From positions 186,001 to 250,000 of the forward strand of contig CAWIFR010000001.1 in assembly GCA_963835465.1 (NCBI GenBank): a stretch of DNA of 64,000 nucleotides. The letters run 5' to 3'. Source of the stretch: Bog-756 sp963835465 (GTDB taxonomy: Bacteria; Actinomycetota; Acidimicrobiia; Acidimicrobiales; RAAP-2). The notes beneath the pieces are model-generated. The model ran no database searches. It saw only the letters and a program-made list of their open reading frames with translations, and was not told the origin of the DNA. Position numbers and translations under genes: made by a program. Each line of letters opens with the position of its first letter. Position 1 is the first letter of the stretch. Below are positions 1-8,190 of this stretch, piece by piece.

Positions 1-440
1 CCGCCGTCCGATTCGAGGGCGCAGAGCGAGCCCGGCCCGGGCCGGGCGTCGTGGAGGCCCTCGACCACGCCGACGTCATCGTGGTGTGCCCGTCCAACCC
101 GGTGGTCTCCATCGGGCCGATCCTGGCCGTGCCGGGAATCGTCGAGTGCCTGGCCGATCGGCGGGACCGCATCGTCGGCGTCTCTCCGATCATCGCCGGC
201 GCCGCCCTCAAAGGACCAGCCGACCGCCTGCTCCACGAGATGGGATTCGAGTCCTCGGTGGCCGGGGTGGCCAGGTGGTACGCCCCGTGGGTGGGCACCC
301 TGGTCATCGACGAAGCCGATGCCGATCTAGCCGGTGCTGTGGAGGCCGAAGGGGTGCGCTGCGTCGTGGCCCCCACCGTGATGTCCACGCCGCAGCGGGC
401 GGCGATGCTGTCCCGGACGGTGCTCGATGCCGTCGGCTGA
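1..440 (+). CDS. cofD: 2-phospho-L-lactate transferase CofD/FbiA, C-terminal part
   Basis: This is the 3' end of a gene that begins before the window; the open frame runs from base 3 to the TGA at 438-440. CofD/FbiA joins the 2-phospholactate-type moiety to the deazaflavin Fo in coenzyme F420 synthesis. The visible segment carries the family motif PSNPVVSIGPILAVPGI followed by SPIIAGAALKGPADRLL, which line the substrate pocket of the CofD fold. It overlaps the next gene (cofE) by 14 bp, as expected for a translationally coupled F420 pair. The assignment rests on these motifs and on the neighbour; only about 145 residues can be seen. Confidence 0.9.
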   Translation, partial: AVRFEGAERARPGPGVVEALDHADVIVVCPSNPVVSIGPILAVPGIVECLADRRDRIVGVSPIIAGAALKGPADRLLHEMGFESSVAGVARWYAPWVGTLVIDEADADLAGAVEAEGVRCVVAPTVMSTPQRAAMLSRTVLDAVG

Positions 441-1230
441 CCCGCCCGGGTCATCCGGGTCGGAGAGGCCCGCCGGTCATGAAGCGAGCGGGGGCCTCTC
501 GATCTTCCCGGTCCTCGGGCTCGGCGAGGTGCGCACCGGGGACGACCTGGCCACCCTCCTGGCCGCGCGACTACTGCCCCCGGCTGAGGCCGACCGAGCG
601 TCGGCGGGCGTCCCCGGAGGTTTGGCCGACGGGGATGTCGTGGTCGTGACCCAGAAGGTGGTGTCCAAGGCGGAGGGACGCATCGTGGCCATCGACGCCG
701 ACGACCCCGCAGCCAAGGTGGCGCTCGTCGAGTCGGAGTCGGTGCGCATCGTCCGGCGACGGGGGGACCTGCTCATCACCGAAACGCGCCACGGGTTCAT
801 CTGCGCCAATGCCGGCGTCGACCTCTCGAACGTCGACGCCGGCACCGCCGCTCTCCTCCCTGTGGACCCCGACCGGTCGGCCCGGCGCATCCGTGAGGCC
901 CTGGCGCACCAGCACGGGGTGTCGGTGGGGGTGATCATCTCGGACACGTTCGGTCGCACCTGGCGACGGGGCGTCACCGATGTGGCCATCGGGGTGGCCG
1001 GGGTGGCCGCCGTCGTGGACCTGCGGGGGACGACCGATGCCTCCGGGCGCGTGCTCGAGGCCACCGAGGTATGCGTGGCCGACGAGCTGGCCGGTGCGGC
1101 CGAGCTCGTGATGGGCAAGGACCGGGGCATTCCTGTCGCCGTGGTGCGCGGGGTCGACCCCCGTTGGCTCCGTCGGGCCTCGGTGAGCGAGGAGATAATC
1201 CGTCCGGCCGATGAGGACCTGTTCCGATGA
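427..1230 (+). CDS. cofE: Coenzyme F420:L-glutamate ligase (CofE / FbiB N-terminal domain)
   Basis: Adds glutamate residues to F420-0 using GTP. The 267-residue product contains the CofE core: PVLGLGEVRTGDDLA near residue 28, VVVTQKVVSKAEG around 75, then ITETRHGFICANAGVD, SDTFGRTWRRGVTDVAIG and VMGKDRG, which form the GTP and metal site. The ATG at 427 lies inside the end of cofD and gives about 25 extra N-terminal residues of unclear value. Mycobacterial FbiB has an additional C-terminal nitroreductase-like FMN domain; here the protein stops after the ligase domain, so that domain is absent or encoded elsewhere. The gene is followed by a perfect hairpin and a convergent gene. Confidence 0.93.
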   Translation: MPSADPPGSSGSERPAGHEASGGLSIFPVLGLGEVRTGDDLATLLAARLLPPAEADRASAGVPGGLADGDVVVVTQKVVSKAEGRIVAIDADDPAAKVALVESESVRIVRRRGDLLITETRHGFICANAGVDLSNVDAGTAALLPVDPDRSARRIREALAHQHGVSVGVIISDTFGRTWRRGVTDVAIGVAGVAAVVDLRGTTDASGRVLEATEVCVADELAGAAELVMGKDRGIPVAVVRGVDPRWLRRASVSEEIIRPADEDLFR

Positions 1231-1235
1231 GCCCG

Positions 1236-1252
1236 GAGCGGCGATGCCGCTC
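1236..1252. terminator. Hairpin between convergent cofE and FKBP genes
   Basis: GAGCGGC-GAT-GCCGCTC is a perfect 7-bp stem with a 3-base loop, starting 6 bases after the cofE stop and lying before the convergent FKBP stop. Position and symmetry suggest a bidirectional terminator; there is no T tract. Confidence 0.5.
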
Positions 1253-1294
1253 GAAGTGCGGGACGGCCCCCGAAGCCCGACTCTCGCCTTGGCG

Positions 1295-1672
1295 CTAGCC
1301 GACGTCGTAGAGATCGACCACGAAGACCAGGGTCTCGTTGGGGCCGATGACTCCCCCGGCTCCCTGGGCGCCATAGCCAAGGTGGGGCGGGATGGTCAGA
1401 CGTCGGCGCCCACCCACCTTCATACCGACGACCCCCTGGTCCCATCCGGAGATCACCTGTCCCGCCCCGAGCGGGAAGGCGAAGAGTTCGCTGCGGCTCC
1501 ACGAGGAGTCGAACTCGTCACCGGTCGACCACGACACGCCCACGTAGTGGACGTTGACGGGGCGACCGACCGCGGCTTCAGCCCCGTCCCCCACCTCCAG
1601 GTCCTCGATGAGCAGCTCGCCGGGCGGCGGGCCGTCGGGGATGGTCACGGTGGGCTTGGTGTCGGATGCCAT
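1295..1672 (-). CDS. FKBP-type peptidyl-prolyl cis-trans isomerase
   Basis: A 125-residue, single-domain FKBP that catalyses proline cis-trans isomerisation during protein folding; no signal peptide is visible, so it is probably cytoplasmic. Family features are VNVHYVGVSWSTGDEFDSSW, the FPLGAGQVISGWDQGVVGMK stretch, GGRRRLTIPPHLGYG and the C-terminal LVFVVDLYDV strand. I chose the ATG at 1670-1672 (MASDTKP) because the possible upstream start at 1714 would add an unconserved 14-residue leader. It converges on cofE and has no obvious operon partner; the DEAD-box gene is upstream on the same strand. Confidence 0.92.
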   Translation of the reverse strand: MASDTKPTVTIPDGPPPGELLIEDLEVGDGAEAAVGRPVNVHYVGVSWSTGDEFDSSWSRSELFAFPLGAGQVISGWDQGVVGMKVGGRRRLTIPPHLGYGAQGAGGVIGPNETLVFVVDLYDVG

Positions 1673-1728
1673 GCCTACGACCTTAGGACAGTCGGAGGTG
1701 GTCAACTCCCCCACTCGGGATGCAGCGG

Positions 1729-3360
1729 TTAGCGCCCCCGGGTGCCGCCACCGGAGCCGCGCTTCGCTCCGACCGGCCCACCCCGACGCTGATCGTGACT
1801 TCCTCCACTGTGTCCGCCGCTGCCAGCGCCGCCCCGGCCGCGCCGCGCCGAGGAAGTGCCGGCACCGGGTGCGCCTGGCTTGCCATGACGGGCCCGCTTG
1901 CCCGGCTTGCCCGGCTTGCCAGCCTGGCCCGGCTTGCCCGGCTTTCCTCGGGGCTCCCAGGCCGTCGTCCCCGGTCGGGCCTTCCGGGAGCCGTCCGAAG
2001 GCAAGGCGCTGGTCGAGCCGGCCGGGGCGTTGCCATTGCTGTGGCTACCGGCTGAGGCCGATTGCCCGTTCATGGAGCCCTCCGGCCGTCCCTTCCACGG
2101 CTTGCCCTGGCGGCGACCCTGGGCGGGTCGCCCGCCTCGGGTGGGGCCCCGACCTCCGGAAGGTGCCGCGGCATGACCGCGGTCCTGGTTGGGACGCCGC
2201 TTCGGGGGCTCGCCAATGACCGCGGTGATGGCGGACACATCGGGGACCACGGTGCCAATGGGCACGCCGAGGTCCCGCTGGAGTCGCTTGACGGCGGCGG
2301 CCTTGTCCGGTGTTACGAAGCTGACCACCACGCCGGTGGCGCCGGCCCGGGCCGTTCGGCCGGAGCGGTGCACATAGTCCTTGGCGTCTGCCGGCGGGTC
2401 GAAGTGCACCACCGCGTTCACTCCGTCGACATGGATTCCCCGGGCGGCCACATCGGTGGCCACCAGGGCGTCGACCGCCCCCCGGACGAACAGGTCCAGG
2501 GCCTTCTCACGCTGCTTCTGGCTACGGTCGCCGTGGATGGCGGCGGCACGGACACCTCGCTGTTCCAACTGTCGGGCGATCCGGTCGGTGCCGTGCTTGG
2601 TACGGCTGAAGATGATGGTCGGCCCGGCCGCGGCAGCCACGTCGGCGGCCCGGTCGATGCGGTCGCCCGACGCCACTTTCCAGAACAGGTGGACGGCAGC
2701 ATTGCTGTCGTCCTCGTCGACTTCCAGCTCATGACGGGCCGGGTCGTGCTGGTACCGGCGGACCAGTACGTCGATGTCCCCGTCCAGGGTGGCCGAGAAG
2801 AGCAGGGTCTGACGGTCGGAGGGCGTGAGATCGAGCAGGCGCTTGACGTCGGGGAGGAACCCCATATCGGCCATCCTGTCGGCCTCGTCGATGACCACGA
2901 TCTCGACCGCGTCGAGGCGGATGCTGCCTCGTTCGATCAGGTCGCCCAGACGCCCAGGACAGGCGACGGCCACGTCCACGCCCCGGGACAGGGCCTTCAG
3001 CTGCGGGCCGTACCCCACGCCGCCGTAGAACGAATCCACCCGCAGGTTTCTGGGCGTGGCCAGCACCTGCAGCTCAGAGGCCACCTGGGCCGCCAACTCA
3101 CGGGTAGGGGTGAGCACCAGGACGCGGGGGTGCTTGGGACGGGACGGCTTCCCGGTCAGCCGAGCCACCGCGCCGATGCCGAAGGCCAGGGTCTTGCCCG
3201 ACCCGGTCGGGGCCTTCCCACAGACGTCACGTCCGGCCAGGGCATCGGGAATGGTCATCGACTGGATGGGGAACGGCTCGGAGATCGACTTGCGGTCGAG
3301 GGCCGCGACGATGTCGGTGGGTACGCCGAGGGAGGCGAAGGAAGGCTGCAAGGGGGGCAT
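1729..3360 (-). CDS. DEAD-box RNA helicase with collagen-like basic tail
   Basis: About 543 residues. The helicase core shows FPIQSMTIP (Q motif), APTGSGKT (I), PTRELAAQ (Ia), PGRLGDL (Ib), DEAD (II), SAT (III), IIFSRTKHG (IV), ATDVAARGIHVDGV (V) and HRSGRTARAG (VI), so it is an ATP-dependent RNA helicase of the RhlE/DeaD group. The last 160 or so residues are low-complexity, rich in Gly, Lys, Arg and Pro, with Gly-X-Y collagen-like triplets (GKPGKPGQAGKPGKPGKR) followed by RG/GG-rich repeats; such tails usually bind RNA. The start ATG at 3358-3360 (MPPLQPSFASLGVP) sits just before the Q-motif region; a longer frame to 3477 has no homology-like content. Confidence 0.9.
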   Translation of the reverse strand: MPPLQPSFASLGVPTDIVAALDRKSISEPFPIQSMTIPDALAGRDVCGKAPTGSGKTLAFGIGAVARLTGKPSRPKHPRVLVLTPTRELAAQVASELQVLATPRNLRVDSFYGGVGYGPQLKALSRGVDVAVACPGRLGDLIERGSIRLDAVEIVVIDEADRMADMGFLPDVKRLLDLTPSDRQTLLFSATLDGDIDVLVRRYQHDPARHELEVDEDDSNAAVHLFWKVASGDRIDRAADVAAAAGPTIIFSRTKHGTDRIARQLEQRGVRAAAIHGDRSQKQREKALDLFVRGAVDALVATDVAARGIHVDGVNAVVHFDPPADAKDYVHRSGRTARAGATGVVVSFVTPDKAAAVKRLQRDLGVPIGTVVPDVSAITAVIGEPPKRRPNQDRGHAAAPSGGRGPTRGGRPAQGRRQGKPWKGRPEGSMNGQSASAGSHSNGNAPAGSTSALPSDGSRKARPGTTAWEPRGKPGKPGQAGKPGKPGKRARHGKPGAPGAGTSSARRGRGGAGSGGHSGGSHDQRRGGPVGAKRGSGGGTRGR

Positions 3361-3551
3361 CGGGTGCTTTCGTGCGACAGGGAGGACGCGGGAGTGCGTC
3401 TCGGGGGATTGGCCTGCCGCCAACTCCGCGCACCAGGACTGGTCCAGCTTAGTGGCTCGGAGGCCCTGGTCCTGCACAGGGGCCCGGCGGCGGGATCGAA
3501 CCAGCGCCAGCGGCCCCGCTCGCTGTGGTCAGGCCGTGCGGGGTGGCTGGT

Positions 3552-4535
3552 TCAGTCGTCCCTGTCCGCGTCGCTGTCGCCACCGGTGGCCTGCCCCCGC
3601 CGGACGAAGTCCAGCACAGCCGCCGTTCCCGTCCCAAGGTCGGTCCAGGACTTCCAACCCAGCTGGATCCCGGCCCGGCTGGGATCCAGGGCACTGCGCT
3701 GCAGCTCGCCAGGACGCAGCGGCTTGAACATCGGGGTGGCCTCCGTGCCGGCTTGGGTCGCCATCTCCGCGAGCAGCTGGTTGACCGAGGTCTCCCGGCC
3801 GGTACCGATGTTGCAGAGCAGGCCACCGCCTTTGGTGGCACCACGCACGAAGGCGTCCACCACGTCGTCGACGAATACGAAGTCTCGGGTCTGCTCCCCG
3901 TCGCCGAAGACGGTGATGGGCTCGCCGGTCACGAGCCGTTCAGCGAAGATGGCCACCACGCCGGCCTCGCCGTGGGGGTCCTGCCTCGGCCCGTACACGT
4001 TGGCCAGGGCCAGGGCAGCGAACTCCAGCGAGTGCAGCTCCCGATAGGCCACCAGGTAGTCGATGGCCGACTTCTTCGACACACCGTAGGGAGAGAGCGG
4101 GCGTTGCGGTAGGGACTCCTTCAGCGGCAGCTCGGACACCTCAGGCTCGCCGTAGAGAGTGCCACCGCTGGCGGCGAACACCACCCGGTCGGCGTGGGCC
4201 GCCCGCGCCCCCTCGAGGACCCGGAGCGTCCCGATCACGTTGACCTCGGCGTCGAAGACCGGCTCGGAAACCGACACCCGCACGTCAGCCTGGGCGGCCA
4301 GGTGGAAGACCACCTCCGGTCGCCGACGGGCCATCAGGTCCACCACCTCGGCCGAGCGCACGTCCATCTGGTGCACGGTGAGCTGATGGCCGGCTGAAGC
4401 CCGGGCATCGCTGAGATTCGCCAGGGAACCGGTCGAGAGGTCGTCGAGCACGTCCACCGTGTGTCCCTCGGCCAGCAGCCGGTCCACCAGGGTGGAGCCG
4501 ATGAAGCCGGCGCCGCCGGTGACGAGCATGCGCAC
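3552..4535 (-). CDS. NAD-dependent sugar-nucleotide epimerase/dehydratase, GalE-like
   Basis: Extended short-chain dehydrogenase of about 327 residues, acting on an NDP-sugar, most likely as a UDP-hexose 4-epimerase. The N-terminal LVTGGAGFIGSTLVDRLL is the Rossmann NAD site, FHLAAQADVRVSV the nucleotide region, and YGVSKK the catalytic YxxxK; LANVYGPRQDPHGEAGVV matches the UDP-glucose 4-epimerase style. The start is GTG at 4535 or the ATG two codons in (4529). Only 2 bp separate it from the nucleotidyltransferase upstream, so the two are co-transcribed. The exact substrate cannot be fixed from sequence. Confidence 0.87.
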   Translation of the reverse strand: MRMLVTGGAGFIGSTLVDRLLAEGHTVDVLDDLSTGSLANLSDARASAGHQLTVHQMDVRSAEVVDLMARRRPEVVFHLAAQADVRVSVSEPVFDAEVNVIGTLRVLEGARAAHADRVVFAASGGTLYGEPEVSELPLKESLPQRPLSPYGVSKKSAIDYLVAYRELHSLEFAALALANVYGPRQDPHGEAGVVAIFAERLVTGEPITVFGDGEQTRDFVFVDDVVDAFVRGATKGGGLLCNIGTGRETSVNQLLAEMATQAGTEATPMFKPLRPGELQRSALDPSRAGIQLGWKSWTDLGTGTAAVLDFVRRGQATGGDSDADRDD

Positions 4536-4537
4536 CG

Positions 4538-5629
4538 TCAGGACCCCGACGGCACCCGTTCGCCGTCAATGACCGTGCCCGAAGCGGTCACCACTCCGGC
4601 ACCGATCACGGACAAGGCGTGGATCACGCACCGCTGGCCGACAATGGCGCCTGGGCCCACCACCGATCCCTCCACGGTTGCCTTGGAGGCCACCCGGGCG
4701 CCGGGCAGGAGCACGGAGCCGGTGATGGTGGCACCCTCCTCCACCACCGCGCCGGCGCCGATCACCGACTCCTCGACCGCCGCGCCAGGGGCCACCGACG
4801 AGCCCGTCCCGAAGAGTGACCGCGCCACCGATTCGGTTCGTACGTCGACGTCCCCGATCCTCCACGACCCCGGGCCGATCTCGGGATCCAGGGTGGCCGA
4901 CGGGGCCGGAGGGGAGTTCCGGCGGCCAAGCAGGAGGTCCCGGTGGGCGCGCAGGTAGGCGTCCGGGGTCCCCGTGTCCAACCAGTAGGCCTCCGAACCC
5001 AGGGCGTAGAGGGTCCCCGACTCGACCAGTGCGGGGAAGGTCTCCCGTTCGATGGACACACGGCGGTCGGCGGGGATCCTGTCCAGCACCGAGGTCTCGA
5101 ACACATAGGTGCCGGCGTTGATGTAGTTCGTGGGGGCCTCGTCCCTCGGAGGCTTCTCGATGAAGGCCTCCACCCTTCCCTGTTGATCAGTGGGGACGAC
5201 TCCGAAGGCGCTCGGATCCTCTACTGGGGTCAGGCTGATGGTGCCCTCGGCACCGGACGAACGGTGGAAGTCGATCAGGGCCGAGATGTCGGAGTCGGTC
5301 AGCACGTCTCCGTTGACCACCACGAAGGTGTCGTCGATCCCGGCGTGGCGAGCGGCGAAGCGGATGGCACCGGCGGTGTCCAGTGGTGTTGGCTCCACCG
5401 CGTAGGTCAGGCCTACCCCGGCGATGGAGCCGCTGGGATAGGCGTTGATGAACGCGTCGGGCCGATAGCCCAGTGAGAGCACGGCGTCGTCGATGCCGTG
5501 GGCGGCCAGGTGCCCGAGGACCCGCTCGATCATGGGCTGTTCGACAATGGGGAGCATCTGCTTGGGTGTGGTCAGGGTGAGGGGCCGGAGACGCGTGCCC
5601 TCCCCGCCTACCAGGACGACCGCCCTCAC
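4538..5629 (-). CDS. NDP-sugar pyrophosphorylase (mannose-1-phosphate guanylyltransferase-like)
   Basis: Activates a sugar 1-phosphate with an NTP. The GTG at 5627-5629 overlaps the upstream stop by 4 bp (GTGA) and gives VRAVVLVGGEGTRLRPLT, the nucleotide-binding signature; KQMLPI, VVNGDVLTD (metal aspartate), FIEKPP and YINAGTYVFE follow. From about residue 250 the protein carries hexapeptide left-handed beta-helix repeats (GAGAVVEEGATITGSVLLPG and similar). The architecture matches M. tuberculosis ManB (Rv3264c), which also sits beside wbbL and rmlD, so GDP-mannose formation is the favoured role; RmlA-type dTDP-glucose synthesis is the alternative. Confidence 0.85.
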   Translation of the reverse strand: MRAVVLVGGEGTRLRPLTLTTPKQMLPIVEQPMIERVLGHLAAHGIDDAVLSLGYRPDAFINAYPSGSIAGVGLTYAVEPTPLDTAGAIRFAARHAGIDDTFVVVNGDVLTDSDISALIDFHRSSGAEGTISLTPVEDPSAFGVVPTDQQGRVEAFIEKPPRDEAPTNYINAGTYVFETSVLDRIPADRRVSIERETFPALVESGTLYALGSEAYWLDTGTPDAYLRAHRDLLLGRRNSPPAPSATLDPEIGPGSWRIGDVDVRTESVARSLFGTGSSVAPGAAVEESVIGAGAVVEEGATITGSVLLPGARVASKATVEGSVVGPGAIVGQRCVIHALSVIGAGVVTASGTVIDGERVPSGS

Positions 5630-6420
5630 TTGTTGCTTCCGCTGGGCTTGGTGGTGGTCGTCGGTGCAGCCGTCGTGGTGGTGACCGGGGCCGTGGTCGC
5701 GGTGGTGGGCAGGGTGGTCGAGGTGGTCGATCCGCTGGTGGATGCCGTGATCAGCGCCGTGATCACACCCGCCGGGGGCTTCGGCACGGTGGCGGTGGCG
5801 GGCACGAAGGCCATGGTGATCAGTTGGCCGTTCTCGAACAGCAGGTCCTCGGGCGGCCCACTCGGCTCGGTCCCGGTCTTGGCCGTGAAACTGGACCAGC
5901 TGTCGACGATCACCACGCCGGGCTTGCCGGCGTCCGGCGTGCCCTTGGGACACACATCGCCGTTGGACCAGGCCCGCTTACCCGGGTACTGGAGCGTGGT
6001 GGAGTTGAGTTCGAGGCCCTTGTAGCCGGAGACGAACTTGCCCAGGGTGGCGTTGCTGCCGGACTCCGAACTGTTCTTCGGCTGGATGGTCACCACGCCG
6101 TTCCCGTTGGCAGTCAGGCCGGTCGTGGCCGTGTTGGTGCTGGCCGGCAGGTTCGGTTGCATGGTGCCGCAGATGTCGATGCCCAGCCCGGCGAACCACT
6201 GCTGACGGGTGGTCGGAGGTCCCGACGACGAGGCGGTCTGGTGGGTCCGCTGGTAGCGGCTGAACCCGATGAGCAGGAGGCCGACGATGCAGATGATGGC
6301 CAGGCTGGCATACCAGTTGACGGGCATCTGGCCGCGATAGGTGCGCCCACCACCGGTGGTGGCGGCACGCTCCACCCACTTGCCGGTCGAGTTGCTCTTG
6401 CCCGTCGACTTGCTCGCCAT
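5626..6420 (-). CDS. Membrane-anchored extracytoplasmic protein of unknown function
   Basis: 264 residues. A short basic cytoplasmic N-terminus (KSTGKSNSTGKW) is followed by one transmembrane segment at about residues 33-53 (WYASLAIICIVGLLLIG); the rest should face outward. The outer part has two cysteines (DICG and DVCPKG) that could form a disulfide, and a C-terminal Thr/Ser/Pro-rich tail (TTTTAAPTTTTKPSG). I do not recognise a named domain. It overlaps the pyrophosphorylase by 4 bp and lies just downstream of the WbbL-like gene, so a role in envelope polysaccharide assembly is inferred only from context. Confidence 0.75.
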   Translation of the reverse strand: MASKSTGKSNSTGKWVERAATTGGGRTYRGQMPVNWYASLAIICIVGLLLIGFSRYQRTHQTASSSGPPTTRQQWFAGLGIDICGTMQPNLPASTNTATTGLTANGNGVVTIQPKNSSESGSNATLGKFVSGYKGLELNSTTLQYPGKRAWSNGDVCPKGTPDAGKPGVVIVDSWSSFTAKTGTEPSGPPEDLLFENGQLITMAFVPATATVPKPPAGVITALITASTSGSTTSTTLPTTATTAPVTTTTAAPTTTTKPSGSNK

Positions 6421-6469
6421 GATCGGAGGACACCCTACAGCCTGCGCTCGGGCGCCCCGGACGCAGGCC

Positions 6470-7381
6470 TCACCGTCCCCTGCTCCGGGCCAGGCAGGCC
6501 AGACCGGCCCGGACGGCGATTCCCACGGCCACCAGCGGCAGCATGGTCCGGCGCCATCCCCGCGAGGATCGGGCCGCGAAGCGCAGCAGCGAGCGGTGGT
6601 GCTCGAGGATCATCCGATAGGGATGGTGGTCGGTCGAGACCCCCTGGCGGTGGGTGACCTCCGCCGTCGGGGCATACGCCACCGACCAGCCTTGTTGGCC
6701 CAGGCGCCAACAGAGATCGACGTCTTCGGCGTACATGAAGTAGGACTCGTCGAACCCACCTACCTGCTCGAAGGCCGACCGACGCACCAGAAAGCAGGCT
6801 CCCGAGACCCAGTCGACCTCGACAGGATCGCCGGTGGCCCCGTCCAGCTCGTTGCGCTGGTAGGACCGGGTGAAGCGGTTGTGCGGCATGAAGATGCCCA
6901 GTAGTGCATGGCCACCGGCATCGATCAAGGACGGGAAGTGTCGGGCCGAGGGGTAGCGCTCACCCGAGGCTGTTCGGATCAGCGGCCCGACCAGGGCCCG
7001 GCGGGGGTGTCCGTCCAGGGCCAGGGCCAGGCCGGCCAAGGTCCCCGAGCGCACCTCGAGGTCTGGATTGCTCACCATGATCAACGATGCGGTGGTGGCC
7101 GCCACCCCTCGGTTGGCCGCGGCGCCGTAACCCAGGTTCCGCCCCGGAACGACCACCTGGAGGTCTGGATACCGAGAGCGGACACGCGTCACCGACCCGT
7201 CCTCGGATCCGTTGTCCACGATGACCACCTCGGCGGCACCGTCGGCCCGCCAGTCGTCCACACACTGGAGGAGCGCGGGGCCGGCCTCGTAATTGACGAT
7301 GACCACGGCGATGCCCGAATCGGGCCCGGGCGGGCCGGGGCGCTCGGTCGACACCGTGCGCCCCTCGGCGCGCCCCGTCAA
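6470..7381 (-). CDS. Family 2 glycosyltransferase, WbbL-like rhamnosyltransferase
   Basis: About 303 residues from a TTG at 7381 that overlaps the upstream stop (TTGA); a GTG nine codons in (7354) is an alternative. The GT-A fold is shown by VVIVNYEAGPALLQCV, EVVIVDNGSEDGSV, NLGYGAAANRGV, SNPDLEV (DxD-like) and DWVSGACFLVRRSAFEQVGG, then FMYAEDVDLCWRLGQ with the catalytic-base region. This is the pattern of WbbL, which transfers rhamnose from dTDP-rhamnose to decaprenyl-diphospho-GlcNAc, the linkage unit of arabinogalactan. RmlB and RmlD genes 4-5 kb away could make the donor. The acceptor is inferred, not shown. Confidence 0.85.
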   Translation of the reverse strand: MTGRAEGRTVSTERPGPPGPDSGIAVVIVNYEAGPALLQCVDDWRADGAAEVVIVDNGSEDGSVTRVRSRYPDLQVVVPGRNLGYGAAANRGVAATTASLIMVSNPDLEVRSGTLAGLALALDGHPRRALVGPLIRTASGERYPSARHFPSLIDAGGHALLGIFMPHNRFTRSYQRNELDGATGDPVEVDWVSGACFLVRRSAFEQVGGFDESYFMYAEDVDLCWRLGQQGWSVAYAPTAEVTHRQGVSTDHHPYRMILEHHRSLLRFAARSSRGWRRTMLPLVAVGIAVRAGLACLARSRGR

Positions 7382-8148
7382 GGATCCAGCCGGGTGAATC
7401 GGTACTTGACCAGCGCCTTCAGCGCCCCGAAGCCGTCCCGCCAGGTGATCTTCTTACCCTCGTCCGGCTCCCGGCCTGCATAGGAGATCGGCACCTCGTA
7501 GATCCGGTAGCCCCGGCGGAGGACCTTGGCGGTGATCTCGGGCTCGAAGTCGAACCGGTCCGACTCGATGGTGATCCCCTCCAGGACCCTGCGGTCGAAC
7601 ATCTTGTAACAGGTCTCCATGTCCGAGAGGGTCGACGAGTAGAGGATGTTGGTGACCAGCGACAGGAAGCGATTGCCCGCCCAGTGGAGTGGGAGCATGT
7701 TCTTCCGCTCGCCGGTGAACCGGCTCCCGTAGACCACCTGCGCCTTGCGGCGGAGGATTGGGTCGAGGAGCCGGGACCAGTCGAGCGGGTCATACTCCAG
7801 GTCGGCGTCCTGGACGAGCACGAGGTCGCCGCGGGCCGCGGCCAGCCCGGTGCGGATGGCGGCGCCCTTCCCCTGATTGACCTGGTGGTCGATCACCCTG
7901 ATGGTCGAGTCACCCAGGGCGGCTAGGACCTTGTCGGTACCGTCCGAAGAGCCGTCGTCCACCACGATCACCTCGATGTCGACGGGAAGTTCGACGGCCC
8001 GGATCCTCCGCATCACCTCGGCCACCGTCGTCCGCTCGTTGAAGACGGGCACGATCACCGACAGCAGGGTGAACCAGTGGTTGTCGCCCGTTGGGCCGTC
8101 CTCGCCGCCGAAGGTGGCGCCGCTAGTCATCGTGGGGGCTCGTTGCAC
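7378..8148 (-). CDS. Family 2 glycosyltransferase, dolichol-phosphate-mannose-synthase-like
   Basis: 256 residues from GTG 8148; an ATG at 8130 is also possible. Motifs are LSVIVPVFNERTTVAEV, VIVVDDGSSDGTDKV, NQGKGAAIRTGL, VLVQDADLEYDP (metal-binding DAD) and DMETCYKMFDRRV, typical of DPM1-like enzymes that move a sugar from an NDP donor to a polyprenyl phosphate or a related lipid. There is no C-terminal membrane segment, so it is probably peripheral. It overlaps the WbbL-like gene by 4 bp, which implies a shared envelope-glycan pathway. The sugar and acceptor are not determinable here. Confidence 0.87.
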   Translation of the reverse strand: MQRAPTMTSGATFGGEDGPTGDNHWFTLLSVIVPVFNERTTVAEVMRRIRAVELPVDIEVIVVDDGSSDGTDKVLAALGDSTIRVIDHQVNQGKGAAIRTGLAAARGDLVLVQDADLEYDPLDWSRLLDPILRRKAQVVYGSRFTGERKNMLPLHWAGNRFLSLVTNILYSSTLSDMETCYKMFDRRVLEGITIESDRFDFEPEITAKVLRRGYRIYEVPISYAGREPDEGKKITWRDGFGALKALVKYRFTRLDP

Positions 8149-8190
8149 ATGGGACCGGTCACCTCGGCTGGCTGCCCGGGATCGGGCCGC

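Noticed and set aside
3478..3550. GGTTCGATCCC on the minus strand, resembling a tRNA T arm
   Set aside because: The T stem has mismatches and no matching acceptor or anticodon stem is found in the flanks.
2062..4047. 661-codon open frame on the plus strand
   Set aside because: It is antisense to the helicase and epimerase genes, whose full motifs are on the minus strand; long shadow frames are normal at this GC content.
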